From Acidobacteriota bacterium (lineage in GTDB: Bacteria; Acidobacteriota; Aminicenantia; UBA2199): a stretch of 37,252 nucleotides of DNA. The notes beneath the pieces are model-generated. The model searched no databases. It saw nothing but the letters and a program-made list of their open reading frames with translations, and had not been told where the DNA came from. Position numbers and translations under genes: made by a program. Shown here piece after piece: positions 8,116-19,049 of the stretch. Position 1 is the stretch's first letter; the number at the start of each line of letters is the position of its first letter. Where the stretch lies: NCBI GenBank assembly GCA_025456175.1, contig JALOLC010000001.1:1-37252 (forward strand). The letters run 5' to 3'.

Positions 8116-10772
8116 TTGCAGACGATGCTCAGCATCTTGTTCTTGACAAAGATCATTTTCAGCACCTGCTTGCCTTCGATGCTCTGCCGGGTCTTGGCGC
8201 TGCGCAGCGCCTCGGCCTTCACCGTTTCCTCGTCGCAATCGAGAGGAACGATCACCTTGTCGCGGATCTTGCCGTTGACCTGCACCATGACGTTGACGCT
8301 GTCGCTGGCCGCGACAGCCGGGTTGAACGCGGGCCAGGGGGCCCGGTAGACGGTCGTGGCGAAGCCCAGCTGCTGCCAGCTCTCCTCGGCCAGGTGGGGC
8401 GCGAAGGGGGCCAGAAGCAGGACCAGGGTCTCGGCCAGCTCGGAAACGATTGCCGCGTCGCTGGCCGGAGGCAGCGATTCTTTCTCCAGCGGCGCATAGG
8501 CGTAGATCGCGTTCAGCAGTTCCATGATGGCGGCCAGGGCCGTGTTGAACTGGAAGGACTCGATCTGCGCTCCCACCTTTTGCAGCGTCTGGTGGAGCTT
8601 GCGGCGTACGCGGCACTCCGCCGGCCCCCCTTTGGCACCTTGCTCGATCGAGTTGGTGGGGGCCGCGGCGTAACCGGCCTCCGGCGAAAACTCGGCAGGC
8701 AGCGAGTCCCGCCAGTCCTGCCGATAAAGCGGGCGCGCCGCCTGCAGCCAGCGCCAGGCGCGCGCGACAAAACGGTGCGACCCCTGGATCCCCTCCTCGC
8801 TCCATTGGACATTGTCCTCGAACGGCGCCACGAACATCTCGTAGACGCGCAGGGAGTCGGCGCCGAAGCGCCCGATGATGTCCTCCGGGGTAACGACGTT
8901 GCCCTTCGACTTGGACATGCGCGCCCAGCGCCAGATGATCTGGTCGGCGGGGTACTTTTCGCGCTCGTCGTGCTTGAGCACGACCCAATCGATGATCTTC
9001 TCGTCTTCCCTGCCCTCTTCCTGGGCCCGCGGCCGTCGTCCCGGTGTCAGGGCCAGCAGCGAGCCCTGGTTGCGCAGGTTAAGGAAAGGCTCCTCGAAGC
9101 CCAGCAGCCCCTCGTCGAACAGCACCTTGGTCCAGAAGCGGGCGTAGAGAAGGTGCGAGCGGGCATGCTCGATCCCCCCGGTGTATTGGTCAACGGGCAG
9201 CCAGTAGTCGAGGGCCTGGCGCGAGGCGAAGGCTTTGGCGTTGCCGGGATCGGTGAAGCGCAGGAAGTACCACGAGGAGCAGGCATAGCCGCCCATGGTG
9301 TCGGTCTCGCGCCGCGCCGGCCCGCTGCATTTCGGGCAGACGGTGCGCACGAACTCGGGGATGGCGGCCAGCGGCGACTCGCCGGTTCCCGTCGGGTGGT
9401 AGTTCTCCACGTCGGGCAACAGGACCGGCAGCTGCGCTTCGGGGACCGGCACCTCGCCGCAGGCAGGGCAATGGACGATGGGGATCGGCGCTCCCCAGTA
9501 GCGCTGGCGGGAGATCAGCCAGTCGCGCAGCCGGTAATTGACCGTTGGCCGCCCCAGGCCTTTCTCCTGCAGCCAGGCTGTGACCGCCTTGGTGAACTCG
9601 GCCGTGGGCAACCCGCTCCAGCGCCCCGAGTTGACGGCGATGCCCTCCGCGGGTTCGGCGGCCTGGAGATCGTAGCATGAGCCGTCGCGGCTGACGACTT
9701 GCAGCACCGGGAGCCCGAATTTCCTGGCAAAGGCAAAATCCCGCTCGTCATGCCCGGGTACGCACATGATGGCGCCGGTGCCGTAGCCCATCAGCACGTA
9801 GTCGGCGATCCAGACCGGGATCGTTTCGCCGTTGACCGGGTTGACGGCGCCGGCGCCGGTGAAAACGCCCGTCTTGGCGCGCTCGGCGCTCAAGCGGTCG
9901 ATCTCCGACTCGCCCTGCGCCTTGCGCACGTACGCCTCCACCTCGCTGCGCCTCTCGGCGCTGGTCACGACCGGGACCAGCGGGTGCTCGGGGGCGAGCA
10001 CGATGAAGGTGGCGCCGAACAGGGTGTCGGGCCGGGTGGTGAAGACGCGGATGGACTCCCGGCTGCCGGCGACGGCGAAGTCGACCTCGGCCCCCTCGCT
10101 GCGGCCGATCCAGTCGCGCTGCATCTCCTTCATGCCCTCGGACCAATCGAGCTTTTCCAGGTCGGCCAGCAGGCGGTCGGCATAGGCGGTGATGCGGAAG
10201 AACCACTGCGGCATCGGCTTCTTTTCGACCGGGGCGTCGCAGCGCCAGCAGCGGCCGTCCCTGACCTCCTCGTTGGCCAGGCCGGTCTTGCAGGCCGGGC
10301 ACCAGTTGATGGGGGCGGTGGCCCTGTAGGCCAGCCCCTGGCGGTGGAGAAGCAGGAACATCCATTGGGTCCACTTGTAGTACTCGGGCAGGCTGGAGTT
10401 GATCTCGCGCTGCCAGTCATAGGAGCAGCCAGCCTGGACCAGCGTCTCGCGGTAGGCGGCGGCGTATTCGGGGACCATGGCGCGCGGATTGCGGTTGCGG
10501 CGGATGGCCTCGTTCTCGGCCGGCTGGCCGAAGGCATCCCAGCCCATGGGATGGAGCACGTTGTAGCCCTGCATGCTCTTGAAGCGGCAGAAGGCGTCGG
10601 TCGGCACGTAGTTCTTGAGATGGCCGACATGAAGACCCGACCCGGAAGGGTAGGGGAACATCTCCAGGCAGTAGTATTTCGGCCTTTTTTCGTCGGCCGC
10701 GGCCCGGAAGGTCTGGTCTTCCCTCCAGATGCGCTGCCATTTCGCCTCGATTTCCCTGAAGTTGTAGTTCAT
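8112..10772 (-). CDS. leuS: Leucyl-tRNA synthetase
   Basis: FPYPSGSGLHVGHLKNY (HIGH region), MSKSKGNVVTPEDII (KMSKS), editing domain TTRPDTLFGATFIVLAPEHPL. Confidence 0.98.
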   Translation of the reverse strand: MNYNFREIEAKWQRIWREDQTFRAAADEKRPKYYCLEMFPYPSGSGLHVGHLKNYVPTDAFCRFKSMQGYNVLHPMGWDAFGQPAENEAIRRNRNPRAMVPEYAAAYRETLVQAGCSYDWQREINSSLPEYYKWTQWMFLLLHRQGLAYRATAPINWCPACKTGLANEEVRDGRCWRCDAPVEKKPMPQWFFRITAYADRLLADLEKLDWSEGMKEMQRDWIGRSEGAEVDFAVAGSRESIRVFTTRPDTLFGATFIVLAPEHPLVPVVTSAERRSEVEAYVRKAQGESEIDRLSAERAKTGVFTGAGAVNPVNGETIPVWIADYVLMGYGTGAIMCVPGHDERDFAFARKFGLPVLQVVSRDGSCYDLQAAEPAEGIAVNSGRWSGLPTAEFTKAVTAWLQEKGLGRPTVNYRLRDWLISRQRYWGAPIPIVHCPACGEVPVPEAQLPVLLPDVENYHPTGTGESPLAAIPEFVRTVCPKCSGPARRETDTMGGYACSSWYFLRFTDPGNAKAFASRQALDYWLPVDQYTGGIEHARSHLLYARFWTKVLFDEGLLGFEEPFLNLRNQGSLLALTPGRRPRAQEEGREDEKIIDWVVLKHDEREKYPADQIIWRWARMSKSKGNVVTPEDIIGRFGADSLRVYEMFVAPFEDNVQWSEEGIQGSHRFVARAWRWLQAARPLYRQDWRDSLPAEFSPEAGYAAAPTNSIEQGAKGGPAECRVRRKLHQTLQKVGAQIESFQFNTALAAIMELLNAIYAYAPLEKESLPPASDAAIVSELAETLVLLLAPFAPHLAEESWQQLGFATTVYRAPWPAFNPAVAASDSVNVMVQVNGKIRDKVIVPLDCDEETVKAEALRSAKTRQSIEGKQVLKMIFVKNKMLSIVCK

Positions 10773-10801
10773 TGTCTTCCTTGGATCGCCGCTTGCTGCC
10801 C

Positions 10802-10830
10802 ATTATACCGAAAAAAGGGGGGAGCGACAA
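10802..10830 (-). promoter_or_regulatory. sigma70-type promoter for the leuS-lptE-holA operon: TTGTCG-17 bp-TATAAT
   Basis: Perfect -10 (plus-strand ATTATA 10802-10807) with a 4/6 -35 at 17-bp spacing, about 30 bp upstream of leuS. Confidence 0.6.
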
Positions 10831-10920
10831 GCCCGCTGCGCCCTGCCCGCCGGCGTTGCACTCCGGGAGCGACTGAACAAACGCGGGCGACCGGCCGTAT
10901 AAGCCAATTCAGGAGATGGG

Positions 10921-12123
10921 ATGAAAAGCAAGAAAAAAGTGCTCATCGCCCTTGTTTTTGCCGTGATCGCGCTGATCGTGCTGATCAATGTCAAAACGGG
11001 CAACGGCAAGAGCCTTGAGGTCGCGACCGAGGCCGCCCAGAAGCGCGACCTGGTCGAAAAAGTGTCGGCCACCGGCGAGATCAAGCCCAAGAAGAACATC
11101 AACATCAGCACCGACGTGGCCGGCAAGATCCTGAAGATCCTGGTCCAGGAGGGGGACATCGTCCACGGCGGGCAGCTGCTCATCAAGATCGATTCGGCCA
11201 TCTACGAGGCCAACGCCGATCGCGACCAGGAGATCATCTCCTCATCGCAGGCCGATCTGGTTTCCCAGGAAGCCAATCTGAAAAAGGCCAGGCAGTACCT
11301 GGAGCGGCGCCGGCAGCTTTACGACGAGGGCTTGATCGCCAAGGAGCTTTACGAAGACGCCGTCATCCAGCACGAGATCGCCCAGGCCAACAGGCAGGCG
11401 AACCTGCACCGCATCGAGCAGGCCCGGGCCTCGTTGAAGAGCACCAGTGATGCCATCCGCAAGACCTCCATCGTGTCGCCCATCGACGGCATCGTCACCA
11501 GCCTGAAGGTCGAGGAGGGCGAGGTGGCCATCATCGGCACCATGAACAATCCCGGCACCGTGCTGATGACCATCGCCGATCTCTCGGTCATGGAAGCGGA
11601 GGTGCTGGTCGACGAGACCGACGTGGTCAAGGTACGGCTCGGCAAGCGGGCCGAGGTGACGGTGGACGCCATCCCGGGCCAGGTCATGCCGGGCAAGGTG
11701 ACCGAGGTCGGCAACTCGGCCATCGTCAGCTCGTCCGGCGCGACCAGCAGCGAGTCCAAGGACTTCAAGACCGTCATCACCCTGGAATCCCCGCCGCTGA
11801 CACTGAAGCCCGGCTTCTCCGCCACCGCGGATGTCATCATCGAAGAGAAGAAAGGCGTGCTGGCGGTGCCGATCGCGGCTCTGGTGATCCTGGAGCGGGA
11901 TGACGCCAAGAAAAAGGGGGCCAAGATCGAGCGCGAGGGAGTGTTCGTCGCCGAAAAGGGGCGCAGCGTTTTCCGCGAAGTGAAAAAGGGCATTGCCGGA
12001 GACATGTACATCGAGATCACCGCGGGTTTGAAGGAAAGCGACGCCGTCGTCACCGGCCCCTTCGCCATGCTCAAGAAATTGAAGGACGGGGACCGGATCA
12101 AGAGCTCCAAGAACAAGAAATAA
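10921..12123 (+). CDS. HlyD/MacA-type periplasmic adaptor (membrane fusion protein)
   Basis: N-terminal TM anchor, lipoyl/barrel-sandwich [39 protein letters not shown], coiled coil, [18 protein letters not shown]. Confidence 0.93.
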   Translation: MKSKKKVLIALVFAVIALIVLINVKTGNGKSLEVATEAAQKRDLVEKVSATGEIKPKKNINISTDVAGKILKILVQEGDIVHGGQLLIKIDSAIYEANADRDQEIISSSQADLVSQEANLKKARQYLERRRQLYDEGLIAKELYEDAVIQHEIAQANRQANLHRIEQARASLKSTSDAIRKTSIVSPIDGIVTSLKVEEGEVAIIGTMNNPGTVLMTIADLSVMEAEVLVDETDVVKVRLGKRAEVTVDAIPGQVMPGKVTEVGNSAIVSSSGATSSESKDFKTVITLESPPLTLKPGFSATADVIIEEKKGVLAVPIAALVILERDDAKKKGAKIEREGVFVAEKGRSVFREVKKGIAGDMYIEITAGLKESDAVVTGPFAMLKKLKDGDRIKSSKNKK

Positions 12124-12124
12124 T

Positions 12125-12816
<692 letters not shown>

Positions 12817-12820
<4 letters not shown>

Positions 12821-13509
12821 ACGGGTTCATCAACAACGTGATCGGCGTAATCACCAGTCCGGCAAGCGCCGTGGCCAAGGCGATGGCGGAGAAGCGCTGG
12901 CCGGCGGCACTGGTCCTTGTCCTGCTGGTGACGGCCATCTGCACCTACGTCACCTATCCGGTCACCAAGGTGGAGCAGGCCAAGTTCATACGCGACTCGG
13001 AGATGGCCGAGAAGCTGAGCGACCAGCAGCTGGCCGACCTGGACAAGTTCACTCCGACCCAGCGCGCCAGCGGCGCCGTTTTTTCCGCCGTTTTCGCGGC
13101 GCTGGTCCTCGTTGTGGGCGCGTTCTTCGTCTACCTGTTCTTCAAGGTCGGCGGCGTCGAGGGATTGTACGTCAACTATTTCTCGGGGGTGGCGCAGGCC
13201 TCGGTCCTGGACATGGTCCTGGGCGGGATCCTGAAAAGCACCCTGGTCATGCTCAAGAAGACCATGATGGTCCATACCGGGCTGACCATGTTTTTCCCGG
13301 GGCTGGACTTCCGCAGCCTGAACTTCATCCTCCTCTCGCAGTTCGACTTTTTCTCCCTTTGGTACCTGACAGCGCTGGCCCTGGGCATCGCCGCCTTTGC
13401 CAAGATCAGTCTCAAAAAGAGCCTGGTCATCACCGGCATGTATTTCCTTTTCAAGAGCCTGGTCCTGGTGGCGGTTTCCTTCTTTACCATGAAGATGATG
13501 GGCATGTAA
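12817..13509 (+). CDS. YIP1-family polytopic membrane protein
   Basis: About 5 hydrophobic helices, YIP1-like layout; ATGA overlap with the ATPase gene. Confidence 0.75.
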
Positions 13510-13554
13510 ACCGGGAGCCGACCCTGCCGTCCGCCCGTTGCCCGGGCCAAAAAC

Positions 13555-13583
13555 TTGACAATTCCTTAATTTTGATTTATTAA
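13555..13583 (+). promoter_or_regulatory. sigma70-type promoter: TTGACA-17 bp-TATTAA
   Basis: Exact -35 with a 4/6 -10 in an AT-rich stretch upstream of the OmpA-family gene. Confidence 0.5.
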
Positions 13584-13646
13584 ATTGCGTGCCATGGCTA
13601 CGATATGCAGAAGCCGGCGTTTTTGCGAGGAAAAGGGGAGAGCAAA

Positions 13647-14915
13647 ATGAAAAAACTGTTCATGGTCATCATTTTTGTTTTTTTAACGGCGGCTTTCTTG
13701 CTTTTGGCCCAAGAAGATAAAAAGATCATGGACCTGCAGAAGGCGTATGTCTTCCTTGAGGAAGAGATGCTGGTAAACGAGAGCGATCTGAATTGCTCTT
13801 ATTTCATCAGGCCGGACATGCCGCAGGATATTCTGATCGTGAGCAAGCACGTGTCGAACCCGGAAAGGAACGACTTTTCGGACTTCGATGAGCTGGTCAT
13901 CAATGCTGGATCCAAGGCCGGACTCAAGGAAGGGGACCTGTTGCTGATCCTGACCAAGGGCAAAGCCATTTCCCATCCGCGCAGTCATGACCGCCTGGGC
14001 CGCTTTTTCCTCAAGAAATCCCTGGCCGAGATCACCTGCATCTATGACGATAACGCCATCATCCGCCTGCGCCAGGGCTGCCACCCCGTCCAAGTCGGTG
14101 ATTTCGCCATTCCCTTCAAGCCCGAGCAGACCGTCTTCGATAAGAAGATCGATTACAAGTACTGCCGCATCCCAGCCAACGCCGTTACGGGCATGGTCGT
14201 CTTCAGCGAGCTGACCCTGGGCCTTCCCAGTGAACTCGCCTCCAGCACGCAGTACATCTCATCCGATCTGGGCGAGGGCGTGGTCGGCAAGGGCTCGTTC
14301 CTGCTGTTCTATCGCTATTTGGCTGCCGATCTGCCGCCGCTGATCATCGGCTCGGGCGTCGTCATCCACAGCGAAAAAACCAACTCCACGGTGAAGATCC
14401 TCGATTGCAGCACCGACATCCGGGTCAAGGACCGGGTGCTGGTCCTGCCCCGGACCGTTGCCGGGGCCTCGGCCAGCCAGCCCGGGAAGGAAAGCATCCC
14501 GGTTGTCGAGACCCTGCCCGGCACTGGCGTTCAGCCTCCAGTGGCCGGTGGCGAGCCGATCGTCAGCGAAGGTGGCACCCTGAATTTCGCCATCCTCTTC
14601 CCCTTTGACGGCAAGCTGCCTCTCGAGGACCACGCCGCCGATTACGCGGCCATCCGCGACTTCATCGCCGGCAGGTCCGAGTTCCTGGTGACGCTGCGGG
14701 GCTATGCCTGCAGCATCGGCGGCGACGAGTACAACCTGCGGCTCTCCTCGCAGCGGGTGGAGGCGATCAAGGCCATCCTGGTCAGCCAGTACGGGATCGA
14801 CGCCGCCCACATCGAGAGCTATTTCTATGGAGAGAAGGATCCCCAGTTCGACAACAGCAGCGAGGCCGAGCGCCGCAAGAACCGGCTGGTCCGGATCGAG
14901 GTGAACGGCAAATGA
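13647..14915 (+). CDS. OmpA-family C-terminal domain envelope protein
   Basis: Signal peptide MKKLFMVIIFVFLTAAFLLLAQ; C-terminal NLRLSSQRVEAIKAILVSQYGIDAAHIESYFYGEKDP...RRKNRLVRIEV. Confidence 0.88.
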   Translation: MKKLFMVIIFVFLTAAFLLLAQEDKKIMDLQKAYVFLEEEMLVNESDLNCSYFIRPDMPQDILIVSKHVSNPERNDFSDFDELVINAGSKAGLKEGDLLLILTKGKAISHPRSHDRLGRFFLKKSLAEITCIYDDNAIIRLRQGCHPVQVGDFAIPFKPEQTVFDKKIDYKYCRIPANAVTGMVVFSELTLGLPSELASSTQYISSDLGEGVVGKGSFLLFYRYLAADLPPLIIGSGVVIHSEKTNSTVKILDCSTDIRVKDRVLVLPRTVAGASASQPGKESIPVVETLPGTGVQPPVAGGEPIVSEGGTLNFAILFPFDGKLPLEDHAADYAAIRDFIAGRSEFLVTLRGYACSIGGDEYNLRLSSQRVEAIKAILVSQYGIDAAHIESYFYGEKDPQFDNSSEAERRKNRLVRIEVNGK

Positions 14916-15472
14916 AAGTCGTCCTGGTTTTCCTTTTGGGCTGCTTCCTGGTAGCCGCCGTTGTCCCGCTCGTAAGCGGCGTCGACTTGGTGGCCTTGAA
15001 GAAGCAGGAGGAAGAACGGAGGAAGAATCTCGCCAAGTCGAAGATCGCGGTGACCGATGCCAACGTGAACTCCATTTCCGCCGGAGGCAGCAAATACGGC
15101 TTCGTGCAGATGGAGAGCGACGCGGCGGCGGCCGGGGAAAAACCCACCGTTGCGGAAACCAAAGACAAGAAGGAAAATGAGGATTTGACCCGGCAGCCTG
15201 AGTTTTGGCGGAAGCAGAAGGATGAACTCGAGCAGCGAATCGCCGGCCTGAAAACCGACATCGCAAGTGCGCAATTGGAGCTGAACCGGCTCTGGTCCGA
15301 CTTCTACATCAAGAACATCGCCACCGAGCAGGAGGCCATTCGCAGTCAGATCGCGCAGAAAACCGACGAGACGGAGCAGAAGAAGGTGCTCCTGAGCGGG
15401 TCCGAGGCGCAATTGGAGGACCTGTACGAGAAAGCGCGCAAGGCCGGCATCCCCCCCGGCTGGCTGCGCTAA
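14912..15472 (+). CDS. Hypothetical secreted coiled-coil protein ending in GIPPGWLR
   Basis: ATGA overlap with the OmpA gene, signal peptide, heptad-rich central region. Confidence 0.75.
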   Translation: MKVVLVFLLGCFLVAAVVPLVSGVDLVALKKQEEERRKNLAKSKIAVTDANVNSISAGGSKYGFVQMESDAAAAGEKPTVAETKDKKENEDLTRQPEFWRKQKDELEQRIAGLKTDIASAQLELNRLWSDFYIKNIATEQEAIRSQIAQKTDETEQKKVLLSGSEAQLEDLYEKARKAGIPPGWLR

Positions 15473-15533
15473 GACCCGCCCCCGATTCCTCTGGATTGCC
15501 AAAGCGGGGCGGGGATGGTAAGATAGCGCCAGC

Positions 15534-16484
15534 ATGGACTATGCCCACATTCAGGAACCGGTCCAGCCGCTGCTCAGAAGCACGGAGAGAATCCTGGCCG
15601 CCCAGGGCGGAAGCCAGGTCCGGCTCATTTCCCAACTGCGCCAGCGTACTCCGGTCGACAAGGGGAAAAAGGTGCGGGCCACGTTTCTATTCCTCCTGGC
15701 CGGCGCCGCCCGAAATGGGCGCTCCGCGGACGACGGGCTGCCCCTGCTGGGCGCGGCCATCGAGATGCTGCACCTCTCCAGCCTGGTCCACGACGACATC
15801 GTGGACAACTCCTTATGGCGTCGCGGCGAGAAGACCCCCAACCATCATTTTGGCGATTTTCTCTCCGTCCTTTGGGGCGATTTCCTTTTCATCACCTCTG
15901 TGCGCATGCTGAGCCGCGAGAGGCGGAACGATGCCGTCTCCATGCTGGCCGAAGCCTCGCGGCAGATGATCGAAGGGCAGATCCTGGAATTCGAAAACAG
16001 CTTCAATTATGACATCAGCCCCCAGACCTATTATGCCATCATCCGCCGGAAAACGGCGAGCCTGTTCGCTGGCATCGCCGGACTGGCGGCCGTCCTGCCC
16101 GGGGCGCCGGCCGGCCGGGCCAAGGAGTTCCAACGCTTCGGCCAGGACTTCGGCATGATCTTCCAGGTCGGCGACGACCTCCTGGACCTGTTCTCCGAAC
16201 GCTCCGGCAAGGGGCGCTTTCAGGACCTGAAGGAGGGGAAGGTGACCCTGCCCTACATCCTGCTGTTGCGCGCCGGCGGGCAGCCGCTCATCCGCGGCTT
16301 TGCCCGTTCGGGCCCCCGGCCACTGCTGGAGCGCTGTCGCGCCCTGGGCATCCGGGAGCGCTCCCTGGCGCTCATCAACCGCTATCACCGGCGCTGCACC
16401 CTTTTCCTGCGCTCGTTCCCGCCATCGCCCTGCCGCGACTCCCTGGAAGGCTTGCTGGAGTTCGTCCGCTGCCGTGATTTCTAA
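15534..16484 (+). CDS. Polyprenyl (trans-isoprenyl) diphosphate synthase
   Basis: EMLHLSSLVHDDIVD first aspartate-rich motif; FQVGDDLLDLF second motif; GKVTLPYILLL. Confidence 0.95.
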   Translation: MDYAHIQEPVQPLLRSTERILAAQGGSQVRLISQLRQRTPVDKGKKVRATFLFLLAGAARNGRSADDGLPLLGAAIEMLHLSSLVHDDIVDNSLWRRGEKTPNHHFGDFLSVLWGDFLFITSVRMLSRERRNDAVSMLAEASRQMIEGQILEFENSFNYDISPQTYYAIIRRKTASLFAGIAGLAAVLPGAPAGRAKEFQRFGQDFGMIFQVGDDLLDLFSERSGKGRFQDLKEGKVTLPYILLLRAGGQPLIRGFARSGPRPLLERCRALGIRERSLALINRYHRRCTLFLRSFPPSPCRDSLEGLLEFVRCRDF

Positions 16485-17019
16485 AAAAACGGAGATCGAG
16501 GTCAAGGTCCGCGTCGCTTCGCTCGCCGCCCTGAGGAAAAAACTTCTCCTTCTGGGCGCAACGCGGCAGTGCCCGCGCCTGCTGGAGCGAAACCTGGTTT
16601 TCGACTCACCGAAGCGGGAGCTGAAGGAACGGGGAATTCTCCTGCGCCTGCGCCGCTCCGGCAAGCAGTGCGTTCTGACCTTGAAGGGACCGGCCGGAGA
16701 CCATCCCGCCTACAAGGTGCGCGAGGAGACGGAGACCGAGGTCGCCGATTTCGCCGCGGTCGAGGACATTCTGCGCGGGATCGGCTTCCTGCCCGTTTTT
16801 ACCTACGAAAAGTACCGCGAGGTGCTGCGCCTGGGCAGGGCCCAGGTCATGCTCGACGAGACGCCGATCGGCTGCTTCATCGAGATCGAGGGTGCTCCGG
16901 CGGCGATCGAATCCATCGCCGCGGACCTGGGATTCTCCCGCGATGACTACATCCGCAATTCCTACTACAGCCTCTTTCTCCTTTCCGGTGGGAAGGGCGA
17001 CATGGTTTTTCCCAGGTGA
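16474..17019 (+). CDS. CYTH-domain protein (class IV adenylate cyclase/triphosphatase-like)
   Basis: GTG start; EIEVKVRV (ExExK), LRLRRSGKQCVLTLKGP, VREETETEV, YEKYREV, LDETPIGCFIEIEG. Confidence 0.9.
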   Translation: MISKKTEIEVKVRVASLAALRKKLLLLGATRQCPRLLERNLVFDSPKRELKERGILLRLRRSGKQCVLTLKGPAGDHPAYKVREETETEVADFAAVEDILRGIGFLPVFTYEKYREVLRLGRAQVMLDETPIGCFIEIEGAPAAIESIAADLGFSRDDYIRNSYYSLFLLSGGKGDMVFPR

Positions 17020-17879
17020 CGTTCTTTATCCTGGCCGGCGGCTTGGGGCTGAGGGCGGAACCCCTCTCCCGCTTCAAGCCGAAGCCGGCCTTCCCCCTGA
17101 ACGGCGTGCCCCTGGTAACCCTGCTGCTGGAGCAACTGCGCCACCTGGGCTGCACGCAAGGATTCATCAATCTGCACCATCTCGGGGCCCAGGTGGCGGC
17201 GGCCGCGGGCAACCGCCCGGGGGTGCGTTTCATCGAGGAGGAAAAGCTGAGCGGCAGCCGGGTCCTGCGTGAAGCGCTGCCTTGCGTTTCCAACTGGCTG
17301 CTGGCGGTCAACGGCGACACCTTCATGGAGATCCCCCTGGCGGAAATGCTGCTCCAGGCGCAGGATCCGCGCATGGATGGAGTCCTGGCGGCGCGCTGGG
17401 ATGGTTCCGGCCGCTATGCCCGGTTGCATTGCCAGGAAGGCGATTTCCTGGGGAGCGCGCCCGCTCCCGAATCCGATGCCTCCGGGGGGCTGATGTACGC
17501 CGGTGCCGCATTGTTCAGGAAAACGGCGCTGGCGAAGATCGATGAAACCAACTTTTTCGCCAGCATCCGCAAGCACGAACTGCGCTTCCGGGTCGTGACC
17601 TATGGCGGCATCTGGCTGGATGTCGGCACGCCGGCATCCTATTTCGCGGCCAACTGGGAGTACATGGCCCTGGTGGCACCCGCGGCGCTCAATGCCGTCT
17701 CCCCGGGCGTGGCGATCGCTCCCGCGGCCGACGTGGAGCGCTCGGTGCTTTGGGAAGGGGCGTGCATCGGCCCCGGTGTGCGTTTGCGGCAGTGCATCGT
17801 GACCGCGGGCGTGCGGCTGGAGAAAGGGAGCCATTTCAGGCAGATCGTTTCCCGGCAGGGGGTCTTCCCGCTTTCCTGA
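17016..17879 (+). CDS. Sugar-1-phosphate nucleotidyltransferase (MurU/RmlA-like)
   Basis: ILAGGLGLRAEPLSRFKPKPAFPLNGVPL, LAVNGDTF, WLDVGTPASYF; GTG start overlapping the previous stop. Confidence 0.9.
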   Translation: MTFFILAGGLGLRAEPLSRFKPKPAFPLNGVPLVTLLLEQLRHLGCTQGFINLHHLGAQVAAAAGNRPGVRFIEEEKLSGSRVLREALPCVSNWLLAVNGDTFMEIPLAEMLLQAQDPRMDGVLAARWDGSGRYARLHCQEGDFLGSAPAPESDASGGLMYAGAALFRKTALAKIDETNFFASIRKHELRFRVVTYGGIWLDVGTPASYFAANWEYMALVAPAALNAVSPGVAIAPAADVERSVLWEGACIGPGVRLRQCIVTAGVRLEKGSHFRQIVSRQGVFPLS

Positions 17880-17904
17880 CCGCCGGCCAAAAACATCCCG
17901 CCCC

Positions 17905-17933
17905 TTGTTTTTTTCTCGGGAACAGTTTACTAT
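17905..17933 (+). promoter_or_regulatory. Possible sigma70-type promoter TTGTTT-17 bp-TACTAT
   Basis: 4/6 and 4/6 hexamers at 17-bp spacing, 15 bp upstream of ORF 17949. Confidence 0.35.
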
Positions 17934-17948
17934 GTCCCGGGAGCCAAC

Positions 17949-18503
17949 ATGAAGGACATCAACCTTTTGCTCGAGAAATTCAAGATGAACACCGGCGGCG
18001 GGCACTCGGATGCCGCCTTCAAGGCGGTCATCAACGACATCGCCAAGTTCTACTGCGACAACTTCGATCTCGACAGCGACGAGGTGGCCATCCTGCTCAC
18101 CGACAAGGACAACATGGTCATGTCCTTCGCCTATCCCGAACACCTGGTCAACGCCGGCATGATCCCGGTCTCCTCCCCCGATGCCTTTGCCGCGCGGGTC
18201 TACAAGATGAACCGCGGCATGATCGAGAACAACTTCAACCAGATGAAGCACCTCCATCTCTTCGAGTACATCAAGGGACCCAACGAGAAGGTGCGCCGGA
18301 TCTGGAAGATGATGAGCGCGATCATCCATGCCGGCGACCTGAAGTTCGGCATCATCGAACTCTCGCGCAAGGGCGACAACGCCGATGACGCCGGCGAGGA
18401 CTTCCTGCCGGAGAACCTGGAATTCTTGGAGGCCTCGATCAAGGAGATCGCCCCGTACCTGCGCAAGGTGCTGCCCGGCGATTTCCGGGGACAACTCCGT
18501 TGA
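17949..18503 (+). CDS. Hypothetical GAF-domain-like protein
   Basis: ORF with start after a promoter-like sequence; alpha/beta pattern (VAILLTDKDNMVMSFAYPEHLVNAGMIPVS...KFGIIELSRKG) suggestive of GAF; 4-bp overlap with pyrE. Confidence 0.65.
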   Translation: MKDINLLLEKFKMNTGGGHSDAAFKAVINDIAKFYCDNFDLDSDEVAILLTDKDNMVMSFAYPEHLVNAGMIPVSSPDAFAARVYKMNRGMIENNFNQMKHLHLFEYIKGPNEKVRRIWKMMSAIIHAGDLKFGIIELSRKGDNADDAGEDFLPENLEFLEASIKEIAPYLRKVLPGDFRGQLR

Positions 18504-19033
18504 CGGAGCGGCTGCGCGAGATCCTGCTGGAGAAGTCGGTCGTGCGGGGCCGGGTCTTCACCCTGGCCTCGGGCAAGACCAGCGACTTCTACGTCGACGC
18601 CCGCGTGACCACCCTGGACGCAGAAGGAGCGGCCCTCTGCGGCCGCATCTTCTTCCAGATGCTCGCGGGATACGTGGTCGACGCCGTGGGCGGCTATTCC
18701 ATCGGTGCCGATCCCATCGTGGCCGCCATCGCCGTCGTCAGCCACCTGGAGCAGCGTCCGCTGCCCGCCTTCATCATCCGCAAGGAGGAGAAGGGGCACG
18801 GCACGCGCAAGATGATCGAGGGGAATTTCCGCCCCGGCATGCGCGTCGCCCTGTTCGACGACGTCATCACGTCGGGCGGCTCGATCATCAAGGGCGCGAA
18901 ACAGGTCGAGGCCGAGGGCGGCACGGTGGCCGTGGTCATGGCCGTCCTCGACCGCGAGGAAGGCGGCCGCGAGGCCATCGAGTCCCACGGCTACCGCTTC
19001 CAGCCCATCTTCACAAAGAAGAATCTTTTGTAG
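18500..19033 (+). CDS. pyrE: Orotate phosphoribosyltransferase
   Basis: TTG start; FTLASGKTSDFYVDAR, RKEEKGHGT, PRPP-binding VALFDDVITSGGS. Confidence 0.95.
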   Translation: MTERLREILLEKSVVRGRVFTLASGKTSDFYVDARVTTLDAEGAALCGRIFFQMLAGYVVDAVGGYSIGADPIVAAIAVVSHLEQRPLPAFIIRKEEKGHGTRKMIEGNFRPGMRVALFDDVITSGGSIIKGAKQVEAEGGTVAVVMAVLDREEGGREAIESHGYRFQPIFTKKNLL

Positions 19034-19049
19034 GAAAATCGGGGCGACA

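Noticed and set aside
8094-9680. 528-aa plus-strand ORF antisense to leuS
   Set aside because: Low-complexity composition and no motifs; leuS on the minus strand is certain.
9699-11018. 439-aa plus-strand ORF antisense to leuS and overlapping the MFP start
   Set aside because: Shadow ORF of leuS; no family motifs.
16965-18494. 509-aa minus-strand ORF across the nucleotidyltransferase and GAF-like genes
   Set aside because: Spans two well-supported plus-strand genes and their gap; composition typical of an antisense shadow.
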